Origin: Planctomycetaceae bacterium
GTDB lineage: Bacteria > Planctomycetota > Phycisphaerae > Tepidisphaerales > Tepidisphaeraceae
DNA length: 64,000 nt
Reading direction: 5' to 3'
Assembly (NCBI GenBank): GCA_027487775.1
Contig: JAIYCY010000025.1
Span: 397,692 to 461,691 of the forward strand
Of the stretch, positions 45,786 through 54,874 are shown one piece after another. The translations under genes and the position numbers were made by a program. Under the pieces are notes generated by a model. That model did not search any database. It was not told the origin of the DNA and saw only the letters and a list, made by a program, of their open reading frames with translations. Each line of letters begins with the position of its first letter. Position 1 is the stretch's first letter.

Positions 45786-47267
45786 TCAATTTGCCTGCGG
45801 AGTGGGCTTCTTTTCGGGTACGGGCGGGAGCGGCGGGGCGGATTCTCGTTGCGGGTTGGCTGCGGTCGGTTGGTTTGATGCGGCAGTCGGTTGGGCGGAC
45901 GTTGTGTCGGCCTGTTTTGGGCTGACGTCTTTCATGAGTTCTTCGTAGAGGGCTTGTTCTTCGTCGGTCATGCCGGTGGTGGAGACCTGTCCGGTGAGTT
46001 CGCTGGCGACTTGTGCTTCGGCCTGCAGTTCGGCGAGGACTTCCTCGGCTTTGGCGGCGTATTCGGCCATGTCTTCGCCGGCGGGCAGTTTGATGCTGTT
46101 GCCCTGTTTGATGAGTTCGAGATTGTGCAGGTAACCGCCGGCCACATCGATTTGCTGGTTGAGCATTTGCAGCATTTGTGCTTTGCGTTCGATGTCCTTG
46201 CGGAGTTGGAGCATCTGGGTGGTGAGTCGGCGTCGAATGATGGTTGAATCATTCTTTTTGAATTGTTCTTTGAGATCGCCTTCATGATTTTCGAGGGCGA
46301 GCAGTTCGTCCTGGACGACGTCGCGTTGCTGTGTGATGGCGGCGCGTCGTTCGGAGAGGAATGCGACCTTTTTGTCGATCGGGTCTCCTCCGGTGAAGAT
46401 GGCTTTGAGCTTGTCGATCACGGGCATGGGTTTGGCTCCGGGCACGGTGGCGATGGCATCACGATACAACACGAGTCGCCCGTCGAATCGTTTGGCGGAG
46501 AGGCCTGGCGTTTCGGAGGCGACGGCTTTCAGTTCCCGCTCTATTTTATCCAAAGGCAGCCCCAAACGCGCGGCCAATCTTTCCGCACCGAGTCCGCCCG
46601 ATGCCAGTTCCATCTTCGACGAGGCGATCGCATCTCGGATCCGTCGTTTTTTTCCGTCATCCGGCTCGGGATCGAGGGCATCGAGGACGCCTTTGGTTTC
46701 AGGCGTGCCGTGGACAGTCCATCCGCCTGACGCGTTCGGTTCGACCAGAATGACAGTCCGCTCGCTCAATCGCTCGGCCAGCGCGAGCGTGTCGCGATCA
46801 AAGCCGCTGGTCGAGAGCAGCACGATCGTCTGCGGCACGCGTCGACCGGCCTTGCCTGCCGGCCCGGGAATCGCTGAAAGCATGGCACGAGCGCGTTTGG
46901 CATCGAGCGGACTTGGTTCTTTGCCGAGGATCAGATCATCGACCGGCGCGTGGGTGATCAACTTCACCTGACCGAGTAGTTTTTCGAAGACCAGCCAGCG
47001 TGTCTGCCGGAGTTCCACATCGACGCTCGGCAAGCCGGGCATGGCTCGCTGCAGGCCGAAATCACTCGAACCCAGCTCCATCATTCGGCGTTTGACCTCG
47101 GCGGACCGGTCGTTCTTGGCGACCACCTTGCGGTATTGCGTGACGGCCCGTCGACCTTCGGTGGTATCGACCACGAACCGACGATCGGTGAGCAAAGTCT
47201 CAAAGTGCCTTAGCAATTCGAGTTCACGCTGTTGATGCCATTGCGGGTCGCTGGACATGGGTGTCAT
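45786..47267 (-). CDS. Winged-helix plus Snf7-like fusion protein (CHMP7-like layout), first gene of cluster
   Basis: The 493-residue protein has four zones. Residues about 20-205 are mixed alpha/beta, including PQTIVLLSTSGFDRDTLALA, which loosely recalls Mrr-type nuclease folds without a clear active site. Residues 207-272 look like a winged helix (ASGGLGAERLAARLGLPLDK then RFDGRLVLYRD). Residues 283-450 are a long helical region with a basic hairpin (IIRRRLTTQMLQLRKDIERK) and an acidic end. The last 45 are Pro/Gln-rich. A winged helix followed by Snf7-type helices is the arrangement of eukaryotic CHMP7, so it could nucleate or recruit the smaller proteins. Start choice among ATGs 47267 and 47258 is open. 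Confidence 0.5.
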   Translation of the reverse strand: MTPMSSDPQWHQQRELELLRHFETLLTDRRFVVDTTEGRRAVTQYRKVVAKNDRSAEVKRRMMELGSSDFGLQRAMPGLPSVDVELRQTRWLVFEKLLGQVKLITHAPVDDLILGKEPSPLDAKRARAMLSAIPGPAGKAGRRVPQTIVLLSTSGFDRDTLALAERLSERTVILVEPNASGGWTVHGTPETKGVLDALDPEPDDGKKRRIRDAIASSKMELASGGLGAERLAARLGLPLDKIERELKAVASETPGLSAKRFDGRLVLYRDAIATVPGAKPMPVIDKLKAIFTGGDPIDKKVAFLSERRAAITQQRDVVQDELLALENHEGDLKEQFKKNDSTIIRRRLTTQMLQLRKDIERKAQMLQMLNQQIDVAGGYLHNLELIKQGNSIKLPAGEDMAEYAAKAEEVLAELQAEAQVASELTGQVSTTGMTDEEQALYEELMKDVSPKQADTTSAQPTAASNQPTAANPQRESAPPLPPVPEKKPTPQAN

Positions 47268-47522
47268 CAATAATGGGTGTCGTCAACAGGATCTGTGGAC
47301 CAAAATCTAGAGCATACAGCAAGGCCTGCGGACGCGTGGGCGAAAGTCGGGGATTCTCAAGGCACAAATCTCCAGCCACTTATCCCACACAACCCGCGTT
47401 GGGTGGGATTCTACCATGTTGGTGATGCGGGTTCGACTGGTCGGGTCGAATCCGTCGAACCGATCGAGCGTTTCGAGGTCGAGCGCTTCACGGTCGAGGC
47501 TTGTGAGGCTAGTGTTGCGTGC

Positions 47523-49835
47523 ATGCTTCCCGACGGACGGAAACTTGTGCTCGACGCGACGGACATTGTCCAGCTCGTTTCGCGCAGCGTCGGTCTGAAG
47601 AAGAGCGGCAGATCGTTCATCGGTCTCTGCCCGTTTCACAACGAGCGGACGCCGAGCTTTCATGTCTATCCCGACACGCAGAGTTTTCATTGCTTTGGGT
47701 GTAAGAAGAGTGGTAACGCGATCGACTTTGTGATCGAGCGAGACAAGTTGGATTTTAAGGGCGCGTTGGAGTCGCTGGCGCGGGAGGCGGGGATCGAATT
47801 GCCGCGATTTTCCGGCGACGGGCAGAAGGCGGGCGAGCGGCAGCGGCTGCTCGATGTGCAGTCGGCGGGGGTGAAGTTTTTTCGTCGGATGCTTTTGGAG
47901 CGTGGGAAGTCGGCGCGTGAGTATCTCGCGAAGCGTGGTTTTAACGATTCGATTCTCGATGAGTTCAAGGTCGGTTTCGCGCCCGACGAATGGGACGCGG
48001 TCGCAGGATCGAACGAGTTCAAGCCGTTCGATTCGCCTTTGCTGGTGCAGGCGGGCCTGCTGAAGGCACGCGAGTCCGGCGACGGCTTTTATGACACGTT
48101 TCGCGGACGCGTGATGTTCCCGATTCGCGATGAGAGCGGAAAAACCATCGCGTTCGGCGGGCGTGTGCTGCCCGGCTCGGACAATCCGGCGAAGTATTTG
48201 AACAGTCCGGAGACGCCGCTGTTTTCCAAGAGTCGGACGGTCTTTGGGCTGGATCTGGCTCGGCAACGGATTGTTGAGACGCGGACGGTGGTGATCGTGG
48301 AAGGGTATACCGACGTTGTGATGGCGCATCAGTTTGATGTGCGGAACGTGGTGAGCATTCTGGGGACGGCGCTTACCGAGCCGCACATGAATCTGCTTAA
48401 GCGTTTTGCGGATCGGATCGTGTTGTTGTTCGATGCCGACGCTGCGGGTGATTCGGCCGCCGAGCGTGCGATGGAAAACTACCTTGCTGCGCCACTGGAG
48501 ATCGGCATTGCGTCGATGCCGGAAGGTTTGGATCCAGACGAAGTGTTGCTCAAGTCGGGGAAGGTGGGTTTTGAAAAGATTGTCGCGTCGGCGACCGATG
48601 CTGTTGATTTTTTTTGGCGTCGCATGTGGGCGAAGTACAACGGCGAATCGTCGGATCTTGCGCGTGAGCGTGCGATCACGGAGTTCATTGAGCGTGTGGT
48701 TGCGATGCGAGCCAATCCGCGAGTCGATCGGCTGCGACTGGATGGATTGCTGGTCAAACTCGCGCATCGGACGCAAATCCCGTTGGACACGATCCTGCGT
48801 CAACGTGCGGAGCTGGCGCGAAAGGCTAGGTTCCAGCGGACGAGTCCGAGGAGCAGCACACGTCCGAGCGTAGGGCCGGGCCATCGACCCGATGCCCGAC
48901 CCGGCGTTTCGTCTGCCGCGCCGACGGGTTACACGTCCGACTCGTCGAGCGAGGAGATCATTGAGTGGAGTGAATCTGGGCAAGTGAGTTCGGATTCCGG
49001 GCGGGTCTCGTCGGGTCCGGGATGGTTATCGAAGGGTCCGGTGGTGGCCCGGGCGCGTGAGCGAGCGGAGAAAATGATTTTAGGCGCGATCCTCATCGAA
49101 CCTTCGCGCTGGATCGACGTACAGGAAAGGGTTACGGTCAGTGACTTCGCCGACGTTCGGTTGAGAAGGTTGGCGGAGCGGTTGTGGGATCTCGCGCGCA
49201 ACGAGGGTCTGCTTCCGTTGGGTGATGTGCTTGCGTGGTTGGATGGTGAACCGAATTCTGGTGAATTGAAATCATTGGCCGCGGAGTCGGCCCATGAAAC
49301 TCAGCAGCGAGTCGATCAGCAAGCCGGCGATCAAAACAAAAATCGATCGGGTCAGAGTATACAGGCGAGTCAGAGTGTACAGGGTAGACCTGAAGTTATT
49401 GTGTCTTCATCCGGATCGGACGCATTGAAGGCGTCGAGGAAATCCGGGAGTCCCAAGCCCGCCGATCCTCAGGAACCCGGACCGCTTGATCGCATCATTG
49501 CAGACTGCCTGAATTACCTCACCGAAGAGCGTCATCGCGAAGAGATGAGGCGACTGCTTGCACGTCGTCCTGTCGATTTGCCTGCCGTCTCATCGCATGA
49601 ACTGGATTCAGGCCAACTGAACCCCGAATCGTCAAGATCAGGATCGCCGACAATTGAGAACGACCCGCGTGGGGAAGGATCCCCATCCGCGTCTCATCCG
49701 GACGCAAGGCCAGCCACGGACGGAAGCCCAGGGCAGAGTAGCCCGCCGGTCAAAGCTCCTGTTGGCGAGGACGACTGGCTTCGCAGCATTCAGGAGCAGG
49801 CCAAGCGGTCGGACATGCGTCGATCGATCGGGTAG
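47523..49835 (+). CDS. dnaG: DNA primase
   Basis: DnaG makes RNA primers for replication. The N-terminal CHC2 zinc finger is intact (CPFHNERTPSFHV and FHCFGCKKSG), followed by the primase core and TOPRIM (TVVIVEGYTDVVMAH; RIVLLFDADAAGD). The helicase-binding C-terminal domain is present but interrupted by long Ser/Pro/Gly-rich linkers (about residues 435-510 and 590-650). It ends with a 100-residue disordered tail, giving 770 residues, more than the usual 600. ATG 47523 fits the family start 15 residues before the zinc-finger region; the open frame to 47277 has no conserved sequence. It is upstream of rpoD, as in the classic macromolecular-synthesis operon, but rpsU is absent. Confidence 0.95.
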   Translation: MLPDGRKLVLDATDIVQLVSRSVGLKKSGRSFIGLCPFHNERTPSFHVYPDTQSFHCFGCKKSGNAIDFVIERDKLDFKGALESLAREAGIELPRFSGDGQKAGERQRLLDVQSAGVKFFRRMLLERGKSAREYLAKRGFNDSILDEFKVGFAPDEWDAVAGSNEFKPFDSPLLVQAGLLKARESGDGFYDTFRGRVMFPIRDESGKTIAFGGRVLPGSDNPAKYLNSPETPLFSKSRTVFGLDLARQRIVETRTVVIVEGYTDVVMAHQFDVRNVVSILGTALTEPHMNLLKRFADRIVLLFDADAAGDSAAERAMENYLAAPLEIGIASMPEGLDPDEVLLKSGKVGFEKIVASATDAVDFFWRRMWAKYNGESSDLARERAITEFIERVVAMRANPRVDRLRLDGLLVKLAHRTQIPLDTILRQRAELARKARFQRTSPRSSTRPSVGPGHRPDARPGVSSAAPTGYTSDSSSEEIIEWSESGQVSSDSGRVSSGPGWLSKGPVVARARERAEKMILGAILIEPSRWIDVQERVTVSDFADVRLRRLAERLWDLARNEGLLPLGDVLAWLDGEPNSGELKSLAAESAHETQQRVDQQAGDQNKNRSGQSIQASQSVQGRPEVIVSSSGSDALKASRKSGSPKPADPQEPGPLDRIIADCLNYLTEERHREEMRRLLARRPVDLPAVSSHELDSGQLNPESSRSGSPTIENDPRGEGSPSASHPDARPATDGSPGQSSPPVKAPVGEDDWLRSIQEQAKRSDMRRSIG

Positions 49836-50211
49836 ACCGACGGGGACGGAGCCAGTTGGGTTGGTGCATGGTGGTCACGACGAATGGTTCGGGGTTGACG
49901 AAAGAGAATCGCACGTCTGATTCGACACGTTTGATTCGACACGTCTGTTTCGACACGTCTGTTTCGACACGTCTGTTTCGACACGTCTGATTAGACTTGG
50001 CGTGGGGTCAATTCAAGAAGAGGGTTCCGATAACGTTGTTCGTGTCAGTGGTGATGGATCGAACTATGTATGATTTTTGCGTCGATTGTGATGGGGGCGT
50101 TGATTGATGTTCGAAAGAAATCGCTTTGGGAGATGCCGGGGCGAAAAGCTGTGCTAATGTTGGTTTCGGGTCGTGCTGTCGGACGGGCTGTTTATTTGGA
50201 TCAGGATCGCC
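49836..50211. other. Intergenic region between dnaG and rpoD
   Basis: This 376-bp gap holds the 14-bp tandem array at 49914-49997 and presumably the rpoD promoter or leader. I see no gene. No -10/-35 pair stands out convincingly. Confidence 0.5.
49914..49997. repeat. Tandem array, 14-bp unit, six copies
   Basis: Six contiguous units of about CGTCTGTTTCGACA follow the dnaG stop by 78 bp. Three central copies are identical; the outer ones differ by one to three bases. Confidence 0.92.
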
Positions 50212-52152
50212 ATGGAAAAAACTGCGTCAGCGTCACAGGAATCGCCCCTCATCGGCTCGGGTTCGCCCGAGGAGGTGGTGAATCGTGTTAATCATCTTCT
50301 CGAACTCGGTACGCGCCGGGGTTATCTGACCTACGAAGAGCTGAACACCAAGCTTCCCGATGAGGTTGTGAGCCCCGAGAAGCTTGACAGCCTGCTGATG
50401 ACGATCGACGAGATGGGCATCCGTCTGATCGATGAAAATGACGTGACGGAATTCGAGCGTCGACGCAAGGAGCGTGCGGACGGTGATATTTTGATCGAGA
50501 TCAAGCCGGTTTCGAAGCTCGCCCGCGTGCTTGCCTCGACAGTGGCTGCCAGCAAGATTCCGCCCAAGCCGGTCAAAGCCGACCCGAAGGCGGAAGCCAA
50601 AGCCGCCGCCGAGGCCAAGGCGGCTGCGGACGGGAAATCCCCTGCCGACGCGAAGGCACCTTCGAAGACTGTTGACGAGGACGGGTTCGACCCCAATGCC
50701 GTCGAAGAAGTTGAAGACGATGATGATCTCTCGGAACTCGAGAAGGAACTCGCCGAGGCGGGCAACAAGCGTATCGACGATCCGGTTCGCATGTATTTGA
50801 CGCAGATGGGTGAGATCCCGCTGCTCACGCGTGAGTTGGAGATTTATCTTGCCAAGAAGATCGAAATCACGCGCAAGATTTATCGTTCGCGTGTGCTCGA
50901 GAGCGACTACACGATCGCGGAAGCGGTCAAGGTTTTGTCGCAGGTCGAGTCCGGGGATTTACCGTTCGATCGCACGATGAAGATCAGCACCGCCGAGGAT
51001 CAGGCGGACAAGAGCACGATCGGCCAGCGTATTCCGTTTAACCTTTCGACGATCCGTACTCTGGTCGATAAGAATCGCGAGGACTGGGACAGATACCGCG
51101 CCGCCAAAACCAAGCGTGAGCAGGCGGACATTCTTCTTCGTCTGCGTCGCCGTCGTCGGCGTTGTTGCAAGCTGCTGGAAGAGCTATCGCTCCGCACGAG
51201 CCGCATCACGCCGCTCTTTAAGCGGCTTGCCTCGATCTCGCACAAGATGACCGAGCTTGAGCACCGGATCGAAGACCTCAAAAAGCTGAAGAATCCTGGC
51301 GAAGATCTGGAAGTTTGTCAGCAGGAACTCGAAGGTCTGGAAGATCTGGTCCTGGAAGACGCACCTTCGCTTCACAAGCGCGTGGTCAACATTCGCAAGA
51401 TCTTCAACAAGTACGAAGACGCCAAGCGAAAGCTGTCGGGCGGAAACCTTCGACTCGTGGTCAGCATTGCCAAGAAGTATCGCAATCGCGGGCTTTCGTT
51501 CCTCGACATCATTCAGGAGGGCAACACGGGTCTGATGCGTGCAGTCGATAAGTATGAGTATCGACGTGGATTCAAGTTCAGCACCTACGCGACCTGGTGG
51601 ATCCGTCAGGCCATCACGCGTGCAATCGCTGACCACGCGCGGACGATCCGCATTCCGGTTCACATGATCGAGACGATGAGCAAGCTGCGCAACATCAGCA
51701 AGATGCTCATGCAAGAGCTCGGCCGCGAGCCGACGATCGAGGAAATCGCCAAGAAGGCCAAGATGCCCATCGGCGAGACGCGTCGCGTGCTGAAGATCAG
51801 CCGTCATCCGATCTCACTCGACCGCCCGGTCGGCGAATCCGAGGACAGCTACTTCGGCGATTTCATCGAAGACGAGCGGGCGGAGAACCCCGTCGAGAGC
51901 GCGACCGCCGAGATGCTCAAGGACAAGATCGAGCAGGTGCTCAAGACCCTCACGTATCGCGAGCGCGAGATCATCAAGCTGCGTTACGGGATCGGCGACG
52001 GCTACACCTACACGCTCGAAGAAGTCGGGCGCATCTTCAAGGTGACGCGTGAGCGTGTGCGTCAGGTCGAAGCCAAGGCGATCCGCAAGCTGCAGCATCC
52101 GGTCCGCGCACGAAAGCTGGAAGGCTTCCTGCCCGGCGGACTGCCCGGCTGA
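50212..52152 (+). CDS. rpoD: RNA polymerase primary sigma factor (sigma-70, RpoD)
   Basis: The 646-residue protein has all primary-sigma regions. These are 1.1 ([20 protein letters not shown]), 1.2 ([20 protein letters not shown]), region 2 ([20 protein letters not shown] to [20 protein letters not shown]), region 3, and region 4 with the -35-binding HTH ([20 protein letters not shown]). An Ala/Lys-rich linker (about residues 110-160) follows region 1.1. The non-conserved segment before region 2 carries an unusual run of six Arg and two Cys near residue 311. ATG 50212 is used; upstream in-frame residues are not conserved. It directs housekeeping transcription and follows dnaG. Confidence 0.97.
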   Translation: MEKTASASQESPLIGSGSPEEVVNRVNHLLELGTRRGYLTYEELNTKLPDEVVSPEKLDSLLMTIDEMGIRLIDENDVTEFERRRKERADGDILIEIKPVSKLARVLASTVAASKIPPKPVKADPKAEAKAAAEAKAAADGKSPADAKAPSKTVDEDGFDPNAVEEVEDDDDLSELEKELAEAGNKRIDDPVRMYLTQMGEIPLLTRELEIYLAKKIEITRKIYRSRVLESDYTIAEAVKVLSQVESGDLPFDRTMKISTAEDQADKSTIGQRIPFNLSTIRTLVDKNREDWDRYRAAKTKREQADILLRLRRRRRRCCKLLEELSLRTSRITPLFKRLASISHKMTELEHRIEDLKKLKNPGEDLEVCQQELEGLEDLVLEDAPSLHKRVVNIRKIFNKYEDAKRKLSGGNLRLVVSIAKKYRNRGLSFLDIIQEGNTGLMRAVDKYEYRRGFKFSTYATWWIRQAITRAIADHARTIRIPVHMIETMSKLRNISKMLMQELGREPTIEEIAKKAKMPIGETRRVLKISRHPISLDRPVGESEDSYFGDFIEDERAENPVESATAEMLKDKIEQVLKTLTYREREIIKLRYGIGDGYTYTLEEVGRIFKVTRERVRQVEAKAIRKLQHPVRARKLEGFLPGGLPG

Positions 52153-52315
52153 TGCAGCCACCCTTCGACCTGATGGGCGACCGCTAAACCGCGTCCGCAT
52201 GATGCACTGATACGCAGCCATACGACGAGACGTAGCGCGATGCGAGATCTTGCGCTTTGACCTACCGTCGTTGATCGGGATTGATTGTCGCGCAGATCGC
52301 CCGCACACTTCTTGG

Positions 52316-54718
52316 ATGCGTGTCACTCCTGGGCAAGAGCCGTTTCGCGATCCCGAGACGTTTTGGTCGGCGCGTGGTCGATTGCCGGGTCGCTGGATCA
52401 CACACCCGGCGGCAAGCGACGCCGCGCCGGTGGTGATGGCATTCCGGCTTCGGCTGGAGGTTTCGGCTCGGCAGACGGTTCGGATCCATGTCTCAGCGGA
52501 CGAGCGTTACGACTTGCGTCTGGACGGTCGCCTTGTCGGACGAGGGTCTGAACGAGGCGACGTCCGCGGTTGGTTCTTTGAGAGCTATGAGTTGGAGCTT
52601 TCGCCTGGAACGCATCATCTGGTTGCGCGTGTCTGGGCGCTGGGCGATCTCGCGCCGGCGGCCCAGATTTCGGTCTGGCCGGCGTTTTTGCTGGTTGCCG
52701 ACGATCCTGGCCTGCGCGATGTCCTTTCGACGGGTCATGCCGCGTGGGAAGTGCGAATGATCGAGGGGATCGATCCTCTGCCCGCGAAGATGATGTTCTA
52801 TGCGGGCGGGCGAATCCGCATCCGAGGAAATGAGTTTCCGTGGGGCTGGGACGAACCCGGCACCACTGGCTTCGTCGCGCCGCGCACGTTGGTGGATGCG
52901 TACAACGACTTTCAGCAGACCGATCAACCGCCCTACCGGTGGCTTTTGAGGCCTGCACAACTTCCCGCGATGAAGCAGGAGCCGTGGAAGCGATTCGTCG
53001 TGCGGCACGTCGAATCGATGAGCGTGCCTGACGATCAGCTTGTCGCGATTGATCCGATGAAGCATCTCGCGGGCGAAGCCGCGGCGTGGACAGCGCTGTT
53101 GAGCGATGGCATCGCCCTTTCGATTCCGCCGGGCTCGACGCGTCGGGTGATCATCGATCTGGAAGACTATGTCTGCGGCTATCCGAATCTCATGACGAGC
53201 GGCGGGTCTGGGGCGAGCATCCGAATGCACTGGGCGGAGAGTTTGTTCGATCCGGTGTTTCAGAACAACGCACTCGAGGGTTGGTGGAGCTTCAGGCACA
53301 AGGGCGACCGCAATGCCGTGGCGGGGAAATACTTTGTCGGCAACGGCGATGAATTCGTCATGGAAGGCGGCCCGCATCGGCGCTTCGACACGCTGTGGTG
53401 GTCGGCCGGACGATATATCGAATTGCTGGTGACAACGCGTGCCGATCCGTTGATCATCGAGTCGCTTGCGATCGAACAGACGCATTATCCCTACGACTGG
53501 ATTGGCGGATTCGAGAGTTCCGATCCGCGGCTGGATCGTGTGGTTCCGATCGCGCGGCGTGTGATGGAGATGTGCTCTCACGAGACGTACATGGATTGCC
53601 CGTATTACGAGCAGCTCATGTACGTCGGAGACACGCGGCTGGAAGCTTTGGTGGGGTATACCTGGACCTGCGACGACCGACTCCCGCGGAAGGCGATCGA
53701 TCAATTCGATCGCTCCCGCAAGCATCCGGGCCTGACACAGAGTCGCTATCCGTGCCGTGTCGAGCAGGTGATTCCGCCCTTCTCGCTTTGGTGGGTGGCG
53801 ATGCTGCACGACTTTATGATGTGGCGAGGCGACCGGGCATTTGTTCGCGCGAAATTGCCGGGCGTTCACAGCGTGCTGGACGTGTTTGAATCCTGCACCA
53901 ATGCAGACGGACTGATCGAAGCCCCGAACGGCTGGAACTTCGTCGACTGGGTGCCCGGTTGGAAGAATGGCATGCCGCCGGGCGCGGACACTGGCGTAAG
54001 CGGGCCGATCAACTTTCAGACCATCTACGTATTGCGTATGGCATCACAGATCGAAGCATGGGCGGGCGCATCCGAACTTGCAGCGATGTACGCACGCCGG
54101 GCCGACGAGATGTCGAAGGCCTGCGAGCGATTCTGGGATGAATCGAGAGGACTTTACGCAGACGACCTCGGTCGTTCGTGTTTCAGCGAACACGCGCAGT
54201 GTCTGGCGTTGCTTGGGGATGCCGTGCCTGTCGGTCGTCGGTGTCGCGTCTTCGAATCTCTGCTCCGGGACCAGGGGCTGGCGCGAACGACGGTCTATTT
54301 TTCGCATTATCTTTTCGAGACGCTTGGGATGTTTGATCGGATCGACGTGATGCTCGAACGGATGAGTCTTTGGTTTGATCTGGAGCGGCTGGGCCTTCGA
54401 ACGACGCTGGAGCAACCCGAACCGAGCCGCAGCGACTGCCACGCATGGGCCGCGCATCCGATGTACCATGACCTTGCGACGATTTGCGGGATCCGACCCA
54501 CGAGGCCCGGATGCGAGGAAGTGGAAGTGACTCCAAGGCTCGGCCCGCTGGAATTTGCGCGTGGGACGTTACCTACGCCGCTGGGCAGGGTTTCGATCGA
54601 TGTCCGTCGGGATGGCAAGCGACTTTCAGGGCTCATCGAGTTGCCTGCGGGCATGCGGGGCCATTGGATCGACGGGCCGCTGCGAAAACCGCTCGCCGCA
54701 GGCGTGACGAGAATATGA
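52316..54718 (+). CDS. Alpha-L-rhamnosidase-like glycoside hydrolase (GH78)
   Basis: The 800-residue protein has an N-terminal beta-sandwich (about residues 35-140), a second beta domain (240-390), then the alpha6/alpha6 barrel typical of GH78. In the barrel, ETYMDCPYYEQLMYVGDTRLE matches the catalytic-loop region of bacterial rhamnosidases, followed by NGWNFVDWVPGW and a C-terminal beta domain. No signal peptide is visible, so it may act in the cytoplasm on imported oligosaccharides. ATG 52316 begins MRVTPGQEPFRD; a TTG at 52250 is less likely. It stands alone downstream of rpoD. Confidence 0.85.
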   Translation: MRVTPGQEPFRDPETFWSARGRLPGRWITHPAASDAAPVVMAFRLRLEVSARQTVRIHVSADERYDLRLDGRLVGRGSERGDVRGWFFESYELELSPGTHHLVARVWALGDLAPAAQISVWPAFLLVADDPGLRDVLSTGHAAWEVRMIEGIDPLPAKMMFYAGGRIRIRGNEFPWGWDEPGTTGFVAPRTLVDAYNDFQQTDQPPYRWLLRPAQLPAMKQEPWKRFVVRHVESMSVPDDQLVAIDPMKHLAGEAAAWTALLSDGIALSIPPGSTRRVIIDLEDYVCGYPNLMTSGGSGASIRMHWAESLFDPVFQNNALEGWWSFRHKGDRNAVAGKYFVGNGDEFVMEGGPHRRFDTLWWSAGRYIELLVTTRADPLIIESLAIEQTHYPYDWIGGFESSDPRLDRVVPIARRVMEMCSHETYMDCPYYEQLMYVGDTRLEALVGYTWTCDDRLPRKAIDQFDRSRKHPGLTQSRYPCRVEQVIPPFSLWWVAMLHDFMMWRGDRAFVRAKLPGVHSVLDVFESCTNADGLIEAPNGWNFVDWVPGWKNGMPPGADTGVSGPINFQTIYVLRMASQIEAWAGASELAAMYARRADEMSKACERFWDESRGLYADDLGRSCFSEHAQCLALLGDAVPVGRRCRVFESLLRDQGLARTTVYFSHYLFETLGMFDRIDVMLERMSLWFDLERLGLRTTLEQPEPSRSDCHAWAAHPMYHDLATICGIRPTRPGCEEVEVTPRLGPLEFARGTLPTPLGRVSIDVRRDGKRLSGLIELPAGMRGHWIDGPLRKPLAAGVTRI

Positions 54719-54874
54719 AATCGGTTACGGAATTAAGAAGTGATCTGGCTCGGTACGAGATCGAAATGACATTTCACGGTCAACGTGAGCGCTGATTTCA
54801 AACGGACGGAAGCGACAGGATGCTCATCGGTTTTTGATTCGATGTTGACAAGGCGTGTGGGTGGCCGAGGTGGT

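Noticed and set aside
47307-48983. A 558-codon open frame antisense to dnaG
   Set aside because: Its translation is Arg-rich and featureless, and it would overlap the intact zinc finger and TOPRIM of dnaG.
52493-53869. A 458-codon open frame antisense to the GH78 gene
   Set aside because: Arg/His-rich translation typical of antisense high-GC sequence; the plus-strand hydrolase has clear family motifs.
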